A stretch of 64,000 bases of DNA from Vitrella brassicaformis (GCA_001179505.1 CDMY01000708.1:188614-252613), one strand, 5' to 3'. Positions 45,940 to 57,700 are shown, counted from the stretch's first letter. Notes: a model not told the origin generated them from the letters alone. Translations and numbers: made by a program.

Positions 45940-48900
45940 GGGTGAAAGCATATAATTAGATCCTTCACGCCTTACCACTTCGTACCATGGTTGTTGTCGT
46001 TAGTATGTTGCAGTGCTCGTGGAGAGGCCCCATCTTCAGCCTCTTCTGCCTGTCCTGGTGTTGCGCTGCCAACAGGCGGCCACTGCAATACCTCGATCAT
46101 GTCTGCCTCAGGTTCTTCAACTTGACTATCAGAGCCCCACCTGCCACACAGCACCCACACAAATGAGGGACTCGTCCTATCTATGGACTTGCCTCTCTCC
46201 GCCCACGTACATAAATGCCGCACACGATGGCACGTCCAAGTGGATGCTCGCGTCGGAGGCCATATCGTATCGACCCAAGCCGTCGACCGCCGTGAGATTG
46301 ACATATGTGTGCAGTGGCTCGATCAGCCCCCAATTCCGTGAAGACACCTCCGCCTCGACGCCGAAGCGATTGGCAGCAAAGAGAGAGAGGCGGCTCTTGT
46401 GGGGACTCTTGACATCATAGTCGATCACCAGCGTGGCGGGACGGGCATCCTTCACGTCGCGCAAAAAGTCGGTGAAGGTGCGATAAAGGCGGGCGGGGAT
46501 CTGCAGGGTTCGCAGGGTGGCGCCGTTGCTCTGAGTAGGCGCCAGCGCACTCAGCCACACGCACTGGCGGTTGAATGTGCGGTCGCTGCCCTCATTAATG
46601 GCCGGGCCCGAACGTGGCGGCACTGCATCGCCAAATGCCGCAGGACACTGTCGGATCCACAAGGGAACATCACAGTCGTCCCGGATCATGACCTTCTGGA
46701 TGCCCTTCCAGACGTTCTGATGAAGGATCCAGCTCTCGCCCTCCCACTCGGCCGTCACATGGTCGATCACATAGTCTTCCAGCTCATCCGTCCTGGGCGA
46801 CTCTTCCGCAGCCACCACAAACGCCTGCTGAGACTTGGCATTATCCTCGGTCTTGGGCTTGGTCATGATCGTCTTCAGGGCCTGAACGACGATAGATGCA
46901 CAATAATGTTCGCGGCTATGTTTCCGGTTTCGCCTGCCTCACTGACCGTGTATGAGGCAGCTCCGCTGGAAGTGTTTCTGAAGACCTCGATACGGTAGCG
47001 CGGCGCCGCCGTAGTGCTGTCGGCCTCCTCCTCGGCACTGCTCATCAGGTAGAGCGTACAGTTAAGCATCATGAACTTCGGCTCAGACCCTGGTGAACCC
47101 CTCTTCCCCCGACACACGTTGCGCTTGGAGTCGTAGATGGGCTCGAGGAAGACCCGCAGGTCGTTCGGTGTTCCGGTTCTCTGCCAGTTCGGGTCGTCGG
47201 TCTGCGCCGCCAGCGAGAAACACGACACAGCAACGGTCAGAAGGTGCTCTCGCTCTCTGTTCAGTGAGGAAATGTGCTGTCTTACAATGGCTGCCCCCCA
47301 TTTCGCGGTATCATCCTGCAACCGGCGGGCATCAGATGCAGACGACCCGCTCGTTGTTTCGTCATCTGCCCTGAGCAAGCGAAAAACGGCCTCCTCCCCT
47401 TCCAGAGTCAAATCAGCGTGCAAACCTGACAAACAAGAAGCATGAATGACACACCATATTGTGGTTCATTACATGAGCCCACCCATGTCCACACTTTCTT
47501 ACCGGTCAGGGGGATGTTGCCGAAGTTGTCTGAGCCATTGAAGTAGACGACGCTCTCATTGTACTTCTTGTACGCATCCTGTTTCCATTCATCCGTTCAT
47601 CCGTTCATCGTACACTGACTGTGCTTCTTGTACCTTGAAAGAGAAGATCTCGAGCTCGTCAGCCGGAATCACCCGCTCCACCTCGGCCTCCACAAATCGC
47701 AGCAGTGAGCCCATGTCCACCGGATTCGCTATCTCACGGCTGAACAGCGACAATTGGCGTCCTCGCAGACTGTCATCAGTAGCCTTCCGGGTGGCCGTCC
47801 GGATGCGGTCGACCTCCTTTGTTCCGACGCAATCGTGCAGTCGTTTGGTCAGCGTCTTTTGGCTTTGAGAGAAGGAACCGCGGAAGTCCAGTATCTTATA
47901 GAGATCCACAATGGCTAGAGTCATGAGGCGCTGGTTGCGAACGTAGTAGTCCATCGTCGCCATGGCGATCTTCTTGGCGTACTCGAATGGCGGCGTCGCC
48001 TGGCCGTTTGGCTGTGTGGGTCTGAGCGACGTCCAGTCCCAGCCAGCGCCGCTGATGAGGGTCTCGCTCCCTGCACTCATACATGAAGAGGAGAACGATG
48101 GTGATGTCAGACGATGTGCTGTGTGACTGTCTGTTTAATGATATACGTGGGAGTTACCCAGAAAGAAGTGTCCGTGGGATGCGAGGGCCGTTGTGACTTC
48201 GTACGACGCCATCAGGCATGCGTCGAATGAAAGCAGGTCGAAGCGAAAGTCTTCCGGCATGCCCGCGTCCTTAACGCCGTTCTGGGACAACAAGACAAGT
48301 CCAGTGACGGTCTCTGGCGTCGGACGGTCTGTATCGCTTACTCTGATGTTCGTTTCTAGAGCCCAGAGGTTCATCAGCGAATCCCAGTTGCCGTGGCTAG
48401 AATCGCCGCCGAAACTGCACACCATCCACACATGCCTCTCGATACGCGCCTTGCCGTTCACCGTGATTTACCCTTTCCGACCGACGCCATGATCCCAAAA
48501 AGTGAGCGCGTAATGCTCTGCAGGAAAGTCCTTCAACGCATCCGCGATGAAGTCCTTCATATCACACACACAAGCAAGGAAGGAAGGAAGGAAGGAATGG
48601 GCACGTGCCGATGGGTTGTCATCTCGCTCACCCGCAGCACTTTGCCGTCGTCCATGTTGCTTTCGCCCCAGTCCCTTTTGAGCAGCCAGCGACGCCGGCT
48701 GGTGCTGTTCTCGTTCTCGTACGGGTCGCCGATCATCAAGAGCTCGTAAGCCCCGGAAAACTGCTGCCTCACCTGAACGAACCGTCGCCATTCAAATGCA
48801 AAAGATGACAGGCATCCATGTTCGTTTTTCATATGAGGATGGGTGGACGTGCGTGCATACATACCTCTCTGGCATTGACCTCTGGGGTCGCCTCTGGACA

Positions 48901-50630
48901 GATGACCATCTGGTGGATCGCTCTATGAGACGAATCGTCCACCTCAGGGTCGGCGCGGTCGACGAGCACCAGCAGGTTGATGTCGCTCTTGGGGATCTGC
49001 AGCATCTCCTTTAAGTCACTCATGGCGTAGCCCTCCAAGTTGTTGTCCTGATGGCGCGTGCGCACACACATACGCACACACACACAGACGAAGAACGAGC
49101 GTCGTCTCCCTGACATGGCGTTGTTGGCGACGTCCGTCTCACTTACCGCGTTCATATACACGAGATGCGTCCAGTGTGCCTTCCTCATGCTGCCGAGGCG
49201 CTCCGCCACCCCCGTACAGAAAGTGGGCGGCCTCAGCTGGTACGCCCATGCGGGACTGTCGCATTCAGGCAATCTATACGAGCCACTTGCCGACTGGTCG
49301 GCACAATCTTCCTTTGAGTGGATCCGGCACGCGGGCTTATCGTCTGACGACCGCTTCCGGCACTCGTTGGTACACCGGCATCCACCATTGGTGAAGACCT
49401 GCTCGATGCCCCCCTCGACGCACGCATCGTAGTACTGCCCAAAGGTGGGCCCCAGGCACTTGCATGGGCCCTTGTCGCAGTCCTCCTGCAGAACGGTGCA
49501 GAAGCGCTCCAGACCGGGGATGTCGGCGCCCTCCTTCTGGCAGCTCCTCTCGATGCATACACAGCCGGTGAGGGAGAACAAGACGGTCCGTGCCGCGCAC
49601 TCGTCGGGCTCGCACGTCTCCACGCCGAGCTGTGCTGCAGGTGCTGGTGGGTCAGCTGGATCTTGGACTGGTGGGTCAGCTGGATCTTGGACGGGGGGGA
49701 GCTGTGCTGGATCTTGGGGGGGGAGCTGTGCTGGATCTTGGACTGGTGGGTCAGCTGGATCTTGGACGGGGTCCAGTGCTGACGATGGTTGGTACCGACC
49801 TTGGAAGCACTCGTCGTTGTCTCCGCGGACGTAGTTCTCTGCACACACGCACTTGCCCACCCCGCTGCCGGCGCCCCGCTCGCCCTCGGGGATCCGCTGA
49901 ACCTGCACACACACACACACAGACCAACGACACACACAGACGGACATCCATGTGCGCATCTCTTTGTGTGTGTGGTTGGTTTGGTCCTTTACCTCGCAGA
50001 CTTCGTTCTCCTCTTCTGAGCATTCGATCGTCGAACACAAAGACTCACAGCGACCGAACCTGCACACAGATAATACACAACACACGGACATGCCTCCATG
50101 CAGTCCATTCATCCATGTGTGGGTATGTGTGAGCTGACCCGTCGTCTTGCGATTGGCAGGTCTCGTTCCATTTGCAATATGCAGCCAGACCAGTGCACTC
50201 TAGACCTGCACACCATCACACAGACACACAATCTCACCCACATCCGAGTGTCCTTTTGTCACACGCACCAGGTTCGCAGTCGCCGCCGTCGAATTCGCAT
50301 TCATAATTGTAGCACTCAAAGTCGCACACCGTGTCATTAAACCACTTCAAATCACGGCAATCCCCAAAGCAGCCGGAGGGAATCGGCGATGCTGGGGCTG
50401 ACACACCCAACACACACACACACACACACAGATGCATGAGTACGTGTACTTGCCTGTGGGTCTGTATTTGTGTATTTCGTACCTTGCAGCCGCCGCCTGC
50501 GCTGTGTGATCTTCCTCATGTGACTGCTGCCACCGCCCCGCCTGGCCTGTCTGCCCGGCATGCACACGACCAGCAAGCCGAGCACAGCGATGCCACACAC
50601 AACAACCGAAAAAAGCACCAGTCGCGACAT
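45635..50630 (-). CDS. membrane-anchored LNR-clostripain (peptidase C11) protein
   Basis: A multi-exon gene read on the minus strand. The N-terminus is a signal anchor (LVLFSVVVCGIAVLGLLVV) flanked by a basic segment (RKITQRRRR). Next is a Lin12/Notch repeat (CFGDCRDLKWFNDTVCDFEC then FDGGDCEPG), Cys-rich segments, a Pro/Asp/Gln repeat linker and more Cys-rich sequence. The protease core has the C11 order: THLVYMNA, DNNLEGYAMSDLKEML, LLVLVDRAD, catalytic His in FWDHG (codon 48487-48489), DSSHGNWD, and catalytic Cys in SFDACLM (codon 48216-48218). C11 enzymes cleave after Arg or Lys; substrate preference here is unknown. A long C-terminal region follows, ending in a small Cys-rich module (YCKMCDALVLLGECASE) resembling ShKT. 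Short GT-AG introns separate the exons, e.g. a 60-bp intron between IR and NGVKDAG. It is head-to-head with GNAT copy 2. Confidence 0.88.
49630..49780 (-). repeat. in-frame minisatellite encoding a Pro/Asp/Gln linker
   Basis: Tandem units encode DPADPPVQ and DPAQLPPQ type repeats in the C11 protein, six or seven times. On the plus strand the unit reads tggatcttggactggtgggt with variants. It connects the LNR region to the Cys-rich segment before the protease domain. Confidence 0.88.
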
Positions 50631-50778
50631 ATCTGATCTGCGACGAGTGTATCAATGAAGGAAGGAGTGGGTGAACGAGTGATGGACAGAGAAGAGAAAA
50701 AAACACTTGTACGCGCAAGTCCCATCATCACAATACCTAAGCTCGCAAAGATCGTGAGCCGCAGCTGAAACCGCTGCT

Positions 50779-51689
50779 GCGGCCTCTTCTGCGCATTCGG
50801 CCTCTCAGTGGCGGATGCATTCCTTCCCGCGCAGCCGCACATCACTACTCACCATGTGCAGCATCATGCCAGCCGCCGCCTCGCCGTTGTCAGAGCTGCC
50901 ACTGGCAGTGGCGACAAGAAGACACTCGAGAGGGTCCTGATTCGGCAAGGCGATGAGTCAGATCTGTCCAAGATCCGCCTCGTGTTGGCTTCACAACTCA
51001 TGAAGTGAGCGGATGACAGAGCACAAAGGCTGCGTGACGTCTGCTGTATAGAATGAATGTGTTTGTACTGTGCAGTCCTTTGTTCTTGCAGGCTGAGAGG
51101 TTTGTGTGTGCCGAGATGGATGGGCGGCTGATTGGCTTTGGTCAGGTACGGCCGCTGGATGGCGGCGGGGGCTCTTTCGAGGTGGCATCGCTGTTGGTCG
51201 ATGAAGCGGAGAGGGGCAAAGGTACGCCATGAGGCCATGCAGCATGAGCCGTGTGTGAATGCTGCTGCGTGTGTGTCATTCACTCACTCACTCGGTCAGG
51301 CATCGGCAGCGCCATCGTGAGGCGTCTGTTGGAGCGGCATGGCACCAAAGGCACTCTGTATCTACTCACATTATCCAAGACGACGCCATTCTGGTATGTG
51401 CTTGCTCGATCACAGAGGACAACAAAACGCACGAGTGGCTTGTTATGTGTGTCTGATTCGGCAAGGGAGCGATTTGGTTTTCGCTTGGTGGGGTCAGACC
51501 AGGACACCTCTCTGCCGGCACTTCTTCGGTTGGAGCGAAGTGCTGGGACTCTCGTGGCTGGCGGACTGCTGGGGCAGACAGTGGTGGTCATGACAAAGGA
51601 TGAGTAGGTGGAAGAGACAGTGAGTGAGCAATGGTCAGATGCTTGTCGTGGGGGCTTATGTGACGTGTGACTCATTCACCTACGGTCGT
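50779..51689 (+). repeat. segmental duplication, copy B
   Basis: Same orientation as 44045-44955. The left boundary cuts inside the first codons of the GNAT reading frame and the right boundary lies about 80 bp past the stop codon. Sequence outside both edges is unrelated. Confidence 0.95.
50781..51607 (+). pseudogene. GNAT acetyltransferase copy 2, lacking the original start codon
   Basis: The exons correspond to copy 1 (about 50781-51004, 51076-51221, 51300-51393, 51466-51607), and all splice sites, frames and the RGKGIG loop are kept. The ATG and first codons of copy 1 are missing because the duplication starts inside them. In frame, an upstream TGA lies just before the duplicated sequence, and no in-frame ATG precedes the signal-peptide-like stretch; a GTG stands at 50808. 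Amino-acid changes against copy 1 include F-to-L in the SLFVDE segment, A-to-T after ERHG, and E-to-Q plus A-to-T in the GSDEDA segment. It may be a young pseudogene, or may be expressed through a new 5' exon. The absence of stops or frameshifts fits recent origin equally well. Confidence 0.7.
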
Positions 51690-51946
51690 GTTCTGGCGAG
51701 ATGTACGACACGGAAGGGGCGGGATGGGACGTGTCGCATGTTGTGTCGCATGTCGTGTGTGTGTGGCCTGGCCACCTCCTCTCGCACTCTCTGCTGTGCT
51801 GTGCACACACAGCTTTCACTTCACACACGGGGTGGAGGGAGGGAGGGATGTCATGAAGTCAAGTGAAGTGGAGTGCACTGACTCATCTACCGAAAGCTCT
51901 TCAGTCTACAAAGGCCCTCACTGATGTCCACGCACTGCCAACCCTC
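51690..51946. other. short intergenic region
   Basis: Lies between the convergent GNAT copy 2 and the C45 gene. It has a gtcgcatgt-type direct repeat near 51737-51758 and no coding signal. Confidence 0.5.
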
Positions 51947-53268
51947 TCACAAGCCAGTCACCGCCAGCTCATCCCGGTCAAACACAAGGCTCATCTTCAC
52001 ATGCACCCGCCTCGCCGTCCGCGGATTCTCAACAAACACACGCACAACATGTCCCAGCAGATCAAACAGCGCCGTGCACAGGGTGTACCCAGAGTCTGGC
52101 CCTTTCGCCGTCCGGTAGATCGGGTAGCTCCCTTCTGTGTCGCCCAGAACGTCCAGCAGGTCGCCCGCACTCGTAGGGCTGGGCAGCTCGTGAGCCCTCC
52201 TCTCCCTTGCTTTGCTCGACCTGATGGCTGACGGGATCTGCGGCACATCCACCAGGTAATCGTACTTGTTTGCCCTGAAGAAGGCACCGTCAACCACATG
52301 GTGGCTGTGGAAGAGGTTGGGCCCCTTGCCGTCGAGGGAAGGCGCCACCTCCACCGAGATGATGGTCGGCCGGTCTTGCCCGATAGAGAAGACGTTGTAC
52401 CCATGCCCGGTGGCCATTCGTCGGCCGCTGATAATGGCCATGGCCTCGTCGAGCGATCCAGCCTCCAGCAGTTCGCGAGAGATGAAATTCCTGCCGATGG
52501 CGCCTGTCTGGGTGTAGTCGGGGTACAGCCCATTGAGTGTGAAGCCAACACCGTGGTCGTTCCAGCCAAAGCCAACGGTCGGCAGCTCTCCTGGGTAGAC
52601 GAAAGCCGAGAATCTGCTGGCCCGGGTGACACCGTCGCCGTACATGGAGGCTGTGAGAAGGAATGCGCGGTTCCTGGCGGCGAGGTCACCGTCCTCATTG
52701 TGGGCGACCCATGCGTGTTTGCCCTGCTCCTTGAGCAAGTAGTCAGAGCAGTCCTCAATGACAGCTGGCGGCTGAATGCCGTGAGCATCGTGATTGCCAG
52801 AGGCGGCCATCAAGACGGATAGCTCGTTACGCAGGTTGAGAATGAACAGATCCTGACATCAACAGACACACACACACACACATGGAACACCCTGCACTGT
52901 GTGCTGTGTTGCCCCTGTACCATGAAGGCGACTCTCGCTCCCTCGGCTGTGGCTCGGATCTCCTCGATGTACTGAGGATAGGCTGTCTTGTGCGTCTGCA
53001 GGAACTCATCCACAATGCGCGCGCCCTCCGAGGTGGCTGCGAACAGCCGCAGCTGATGGAAAGACGAAAGCTCCTTTAACCGAGCCCTGATCTGCTCGTC
53101 AAATGTCGTCCCGATGGCCATGCCGACTTCTGTGTGGTTCCCGTGGGCAAAGAGGGAGGGCAGGATGCCGAGCGAAGCGGCTCCGGTCGTCATCGTCCAG
53201 ATTGCAGCGAAAAGAGAGATTGCAAGGGGTCGCAGACGCTCACAACAACAAGGCGGCGACGCCATCAA
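51947..53268 (-). CDS. secreted C45-family amidohydrolase/acyltransferase (Ntn-type)
   Basis: Two exons (52921-53268 and 51947-52852) encode 417 residues. The N-terminus has a signal peptide core (LAISLFAAIWTMTTGAASLG). The second exon carries the family pattern of acyl-CoA:6-aminopenicillanate acyltransferase/C45 peptidases: IEDCSDYLL, then HAWVAHNEDGD, SRFSAFVYPGELP, GFGWNDHGVGFTLNGL, RNFISRELLEAGSLDEA and HSHHVV. C45 enzymes are made as precursors and cleave themselves before a Cys that becomes the N-terminal nucleophile; the candidate is Cys151 (codon 52748-52750). Animal relatives include Drosophila Tan, which hydrolyses beta-alanyl amines. The natural substrate here is unknown. The residue before the nucleophile is Asp where many members have Gly. 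Its start codon is 73 bp from that of TPGS2 on the other strand. Confidence 0.88.
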
Positions 53269-53341
53269 CGCCTGAGAAAGCTGTGGCGGGGAGGCTTGAA
53301 CAAGAACAGCTCGCAGATGCCGATCGAATTCATCGCCCTGG
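53269..53341. promoter_or_regulatory. very short divergent upstream region C45 / TPGS2
   Basis: Only 73 bp separate the two start codons, so core promoter and 5' UTRs of the two genes must overlap each other or the neighbouring gene. No motif is identified. Confidence 0.5.
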
Positions 53342-54587
53342 ATGATGGCTAACGAGGCAGGAGCCTCCTCCCAGGCCTGCTCAAGTCGACTGGGTCATAG
53401 ATCTGACGATAAACGCCCAGATCTCTTCGCTCGCGTGGTGCAGCACCTCAGGAACCATCCAAGTAAGCAGACACGGCCGTGACGTGAATGCCCGCTGCGT
53501 ATCTGACACTGTTTGTTTCTTGTGGCACACAGGCGTCGACAAGGTCGAGATCCAAGAGCATAGCCCCGTCACAGGCAAGAGGGGAGAGAAACTGGACCAC
53601 CATCCCATCCTTCGTCTTCAGTTGGCGAGGTGGCCGTATGGGAGGGCAGCAACCATCCGTTCCGGCTGCCAGCCGACCTCTGCAACTTCTACCTCCTCGC
53701 GGACGGGTGCAAGCTCTCATGGCGTGTGAGGGCGTCAGCGGGCATAAGCGGCTCAAAGGCCGCCAACTCGCCCTCCAGCCTGCCCCTCGGCTGCGTCGAG
53801 GTGGTGCCGCTCAAGGGACTGAAGAGGGTTAGTGCATGGTGTTGTGTTGTGCTGTGTTGGGTTGAGGGTATCTGTGTGTGTGTGGTGTTTGCAATGAAGG
53901 TGAGGCTGGAGCCAATGGTTATGGACGATGACGACGACGGAGAAAGCCAAACCAGACCGAAAGAAAGCGGCAGGTAGGAAGCCTTTGCGCACGTGTGTCT
54001 ACACCACATGTGTCTGCTTCTGTCGCCGCAGCTGTCGGCCCTCTCCCGCCAGCACGGCAGCTCTGCACCGTGAGGGGTGGGGCGTGTTCGACCTCAACCC
54101 GAACGCAGCTGACGGGCGGGTGGTGCTCATGATGGCGCCACACGCACACACCGCACAAGTGTGGTTCCAGGTATGTGGCATGGGTGGGTCCGTACGTACA
54201 CAAGGCGCATGGGTGTGTGCAGGATATGTCGTGCGATTGGCACTTCCTGGCGGCGTCGTTCACCGACTACTTCCGGCTGGCACTGCTGCACCTGGGCATC
54301 GCTAGATGGTACGTGACGTGACACAGATGTTCCTCATTGCCTGTGTGTGCGTGTGTATGTGTGTGAGTGTCGATTCCCTTCGCCTGTGTGTCAGGGAGTA
54401 TGCCTTCACGAGTGTGGGGCTGGACCCCTACACACAGCGGTGGCTCTCCTTCTTCACACACGAACGGTCGGCGAATGATTGACGTGGGTGGATGGACGGA
54501 TGCGTTTTGATAGCGACTCTTGTGTGTGTGTGTGTGTGTGATAGGTATCTGCTAGACATGTCAGAGCAGCCCGGCGGTCACAATTAG
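53342..54587 (+). CDS. TPGS2: tubulin polyglutamylase complex subunit 2-like
   Basis: Eight exons (53342-53462, 53533-53574, 53622-53827, 53900-53973, 54032-54170, 54223-54308, 54395-54466, 54545-54587) close to 260 residues. Similarity to TPGS2 is clear in ADLCNFYLLADGCKLSWRV, in the WGVFDL...G.V segment, and in CDWHFLAASFTDYFRLALLH followed by LGIARWEYAFTSVGLDPYTQ. TPGS2 is a non-catalytic subunit of the TTLL1 polyglutamylase that modifies tubulin in cilia and centrioles. The intron between exons 2 and 3 is a 47-nt GC-AG intron (G|GCAAG donor), the only way to keep the frame. An acidic patch (MDDDDDGES) sits between the two conserved halves. The start has two adjacent ATGs; the first was taken. 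The C-terminus is shorter than in human TPGS2. Confidence 0.9.
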
Positions 54588-54774
54588 AGAGGGAACCAGA
54601 CAACCAGACAAAGAACAGATCGCCTCGGCCGATGAAGATATGATGACGTTTGACTCATCTTGATTCATGGGCAACATAAATACATCTGTGTGCGTACACC
54701 CCGAGGGCACGATCCTCGTCCCGCTGACAACCACCACATAGCCCCATTGCAGGGCCCTGCATGCATTCCGGTCG

Positions 54775-57700
54775 ATGCGAGCTTTTAGAAGAGTCTTCGG
54801 TCTCCATCCCCGAGATCTCCGGTCAGGAATGGCTTTGGAGAGTGTGGAAGAGGTGTGTGTCGTGAGCGATGTCCTTCAAAAGCCACGATATGTCCGCGTC
54901 AAGGTCCAGTCCTCCGGATCTCTTCACACACCTGATGGCGGGTGCCTGGCGCTACCCGAGTACCAACTCTACCGACTGCGGGATGCCCATGGGTAAGCAG
55001 GGCACACACTAAGCCCGCACCTGGTGTCACCTTCCGAGCGTCGGTTCGTTTCTCTGCTGTCAGGCTGCAAGCCCTGTGCCTCCAGCGGAGTCGTCACCTG
55101 CGCAAACACGTCGCGTCAGCCTCAACAACTGCTGACGTCCGTGTTGGCGGCGAGCAAGGTGCGCTCGACGATGACTGCGAGTTGCTGCTGCTGCTGTTCG
55201 GCCAGCAGATCTCACACTCACGCGACGACTTGAGGCTCGCTGCAGCCCTCATCGATGACATATCGGCCCTCTCGACCCCGTCTGTAGCGCCCAAGTGGCG
55301 GCTGCCTGAAAAGAGCTCATTTGCTTCATCTGGCGGCCTTGCGGCACCAGAAGGGGGAGTGGAGGATGCTCCGCAAGCCGAGATAGCGGAGAGCGACGGA
55401 ATGCCAGGCAGATGGCTGTCCCGACAATCGACCGAGGCCACCATCAAGGACACCGTGCAGCGCGGCAGCCTGGATTGGGCTGGTCCGGACGACGAGGACC
55501 TGCAGCGGTGGGCGTCTATTCTCTTGCAGCACTGCATCCTGACAAGGCTCGATGGCGTCTATGCCGTCAAGAGGACGCTCAGGCAAGGCGACCTGTTCGA
55601 CACGCTGTTGGTGGAGCACTCTGGGACAGGCAGGCTGTTCGGTGCCAAGAGATACCAGAAGGCTCTGCTCAAGGTGTGAATGAGACCTGGCAGGCGCGCA
55701 GGCAGCATGGTCCGTTGTGTGCGTTCGGTCTTTGTTTGCCTGCAGGAGTTTGATGCGGAGGAGTCTCCGCAGCGCATTGAGTGGCTGCCCTACGAGATAG
55801 CCACCTGGAGGGCGTTGCAGCATCCCCGCATACTGCGGCTCGTCGCTGTCTACGAGACGGCCGACCACATCACTGTGGTGAGAAGCACACCACCATGTCA
55901 CCCTGAATGTCCTCACAGTAGTCATGGGTTCCCTGCTTTCTGTCAGATTCACGAGCATGGTGCGTCGTCGGACGTGTTTCGGTACATCGATCAGCTGCCG
56001 ACCTACAGCGAGGCGGACTGCCGGCGTCTCGTCCGTGGGCTCATCGAGGCCATCGCCTTCCTCCATGAGAAGCGCATCGCCCACCGCAACATCAAACCCA
56101 CCGCACTAACGCCATGCGGTCAGTCTGTCGGTCACACCACACCAGCACGCCCTGCCATATGTTTACTTTGTCGTATGTATGGGGCTGTGTGCAGAGAGCG
56201 GCGAGGGCGTGTGCCTAAAGCTGGGTCAGTTCGACGTGGCTGCGTGCCTGGATGAGTGCAGCTGGTACTCCCGGATGCAGTGCGGGACGCCCGGCTACGT
56301 GGCGCCGGAGATGCTGCAGGGCAGACCATACGACGAGAAGGTCGACGTCTTCTCCGCAGGTGAGAGGGAGGAGAGGGAGGAGCACCAGGAATGAACAGCA
56401 TAGCATGTGCATCACATCAATCAGCATCCACAGCACAGCACAGCCTCTTCTGCCCTTTCTCCCGGCAGGTGTGGTGCTGTATGCGCTGCTGGTGGGGTCG
56501 CTGCCCTTCAATGAGCACCCCACGCCACTCGGCCGCTCTGAAATCAGCAGGGCGCCGCGGGAGGACGTCCGGCAGGTGCTGCTCCGGAACCTCCGTTGCG
56601 AGTGGGACCTCCAGAGCGACGCTGCGTGGCAGCACGTGTCAGAGGAGGGGAAGGACCTCGTCACTCGGATGATGGCGGTGAGAGATACCGATGCACACAA
56701 CTGGACGGATAAGTGCTGGATGGCTTTCTGTCGTGTGTCTTGTCAGGAGTCTCCTGAGGATCGGCCGTTGGCTGCTGAGTGTCTGCAAGACCCATGGTTC
56801 ACATCTGTGGATGGCGATCGGCTCCAGCGCGAGCGGGCGGGCCCTGTCCACTTGTGGAAGGTCAAGGAAGCCGCTGCTGCCGCCACATCAGAGTCGTCAG
56901 CAAGCCCCCTGCCGACAGAGGACACTCACAAAGAGCCCCTACCCTCTGCTCTTTCTGCCAACTTGGACTCCATCGAGTGCATCAAAGTGCCCCGCATTCT
57001 CGTCAGCAAGGATCTGCCGGCGGCCATATCGTCACCCGCCACCCCCGCCCCGCCCCTCCTGTCCGTCCCCTACAGCACATCGTCACTCAGCTCAGGTCGC
57101 CCCTCCCCATCCGCCCCCGCCTCCACACACAGACACGGCTCACAGCGACGTCGGCCAAGGTTCGCCGCGACGCTGCATGTGCCTGATCGTCGGCCGTCCT
57201 TCCGGTCGCCCCCCTCTGGCTCATCTGGGCGCAAGAGTGTCAGCTCTCGGCATGCGTCAGACTCAGAGAACGATACGGTGGCCTCGCGGCTGAGGCGATT
57301 CGTGGGCACCCCAAAGGGGCCCCGACGGGGGATGAGGAGGCTGCTGCAGTCCAGCGAGATCGGTTCTCCGGGATCGCCGAGGCGGTCGCCAAGTATCCCC
57401 TCTTCACTTCGCCGCCGTGTCCGGCCTGAGTTCTTCGTCAGCATGGCCAAGCACGTCACAAACCCAGACCATGGGCCGTCTACGACCGTCCCAGTCGCCC
57501 AACCAGCTGCAGAGCCTCAAATCGAGCTTGCCTCACAGCCACAGGCAGCGGACGGCGAGGTCGGGTCACAGCAACCAAGGTGCCCCATGAGCCCCTGCAT
57601 CTTGCCGCGGAGCCGTCATGTGCCGTGCGACCCCCAGATGCGCCGCAGCTACTCAGCTGACGACGTCGCGACCATGGCACGAAGCCGCTCATCGAGCAGC

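Noticed and set aside
46399-46998. Plus-strand frame of 199 codons
   Set aside because: It is antisense to the C-terminal region of the C11 protease gene, whose exons join in phase.
56227-56235. QFD motif as a sequencing error of DFG
   Set aside because: The exon is otherwise in phase, and the catalytic loop is independently altered to HRN with loss of the Asn, so loss of function is coherent and not a single error.
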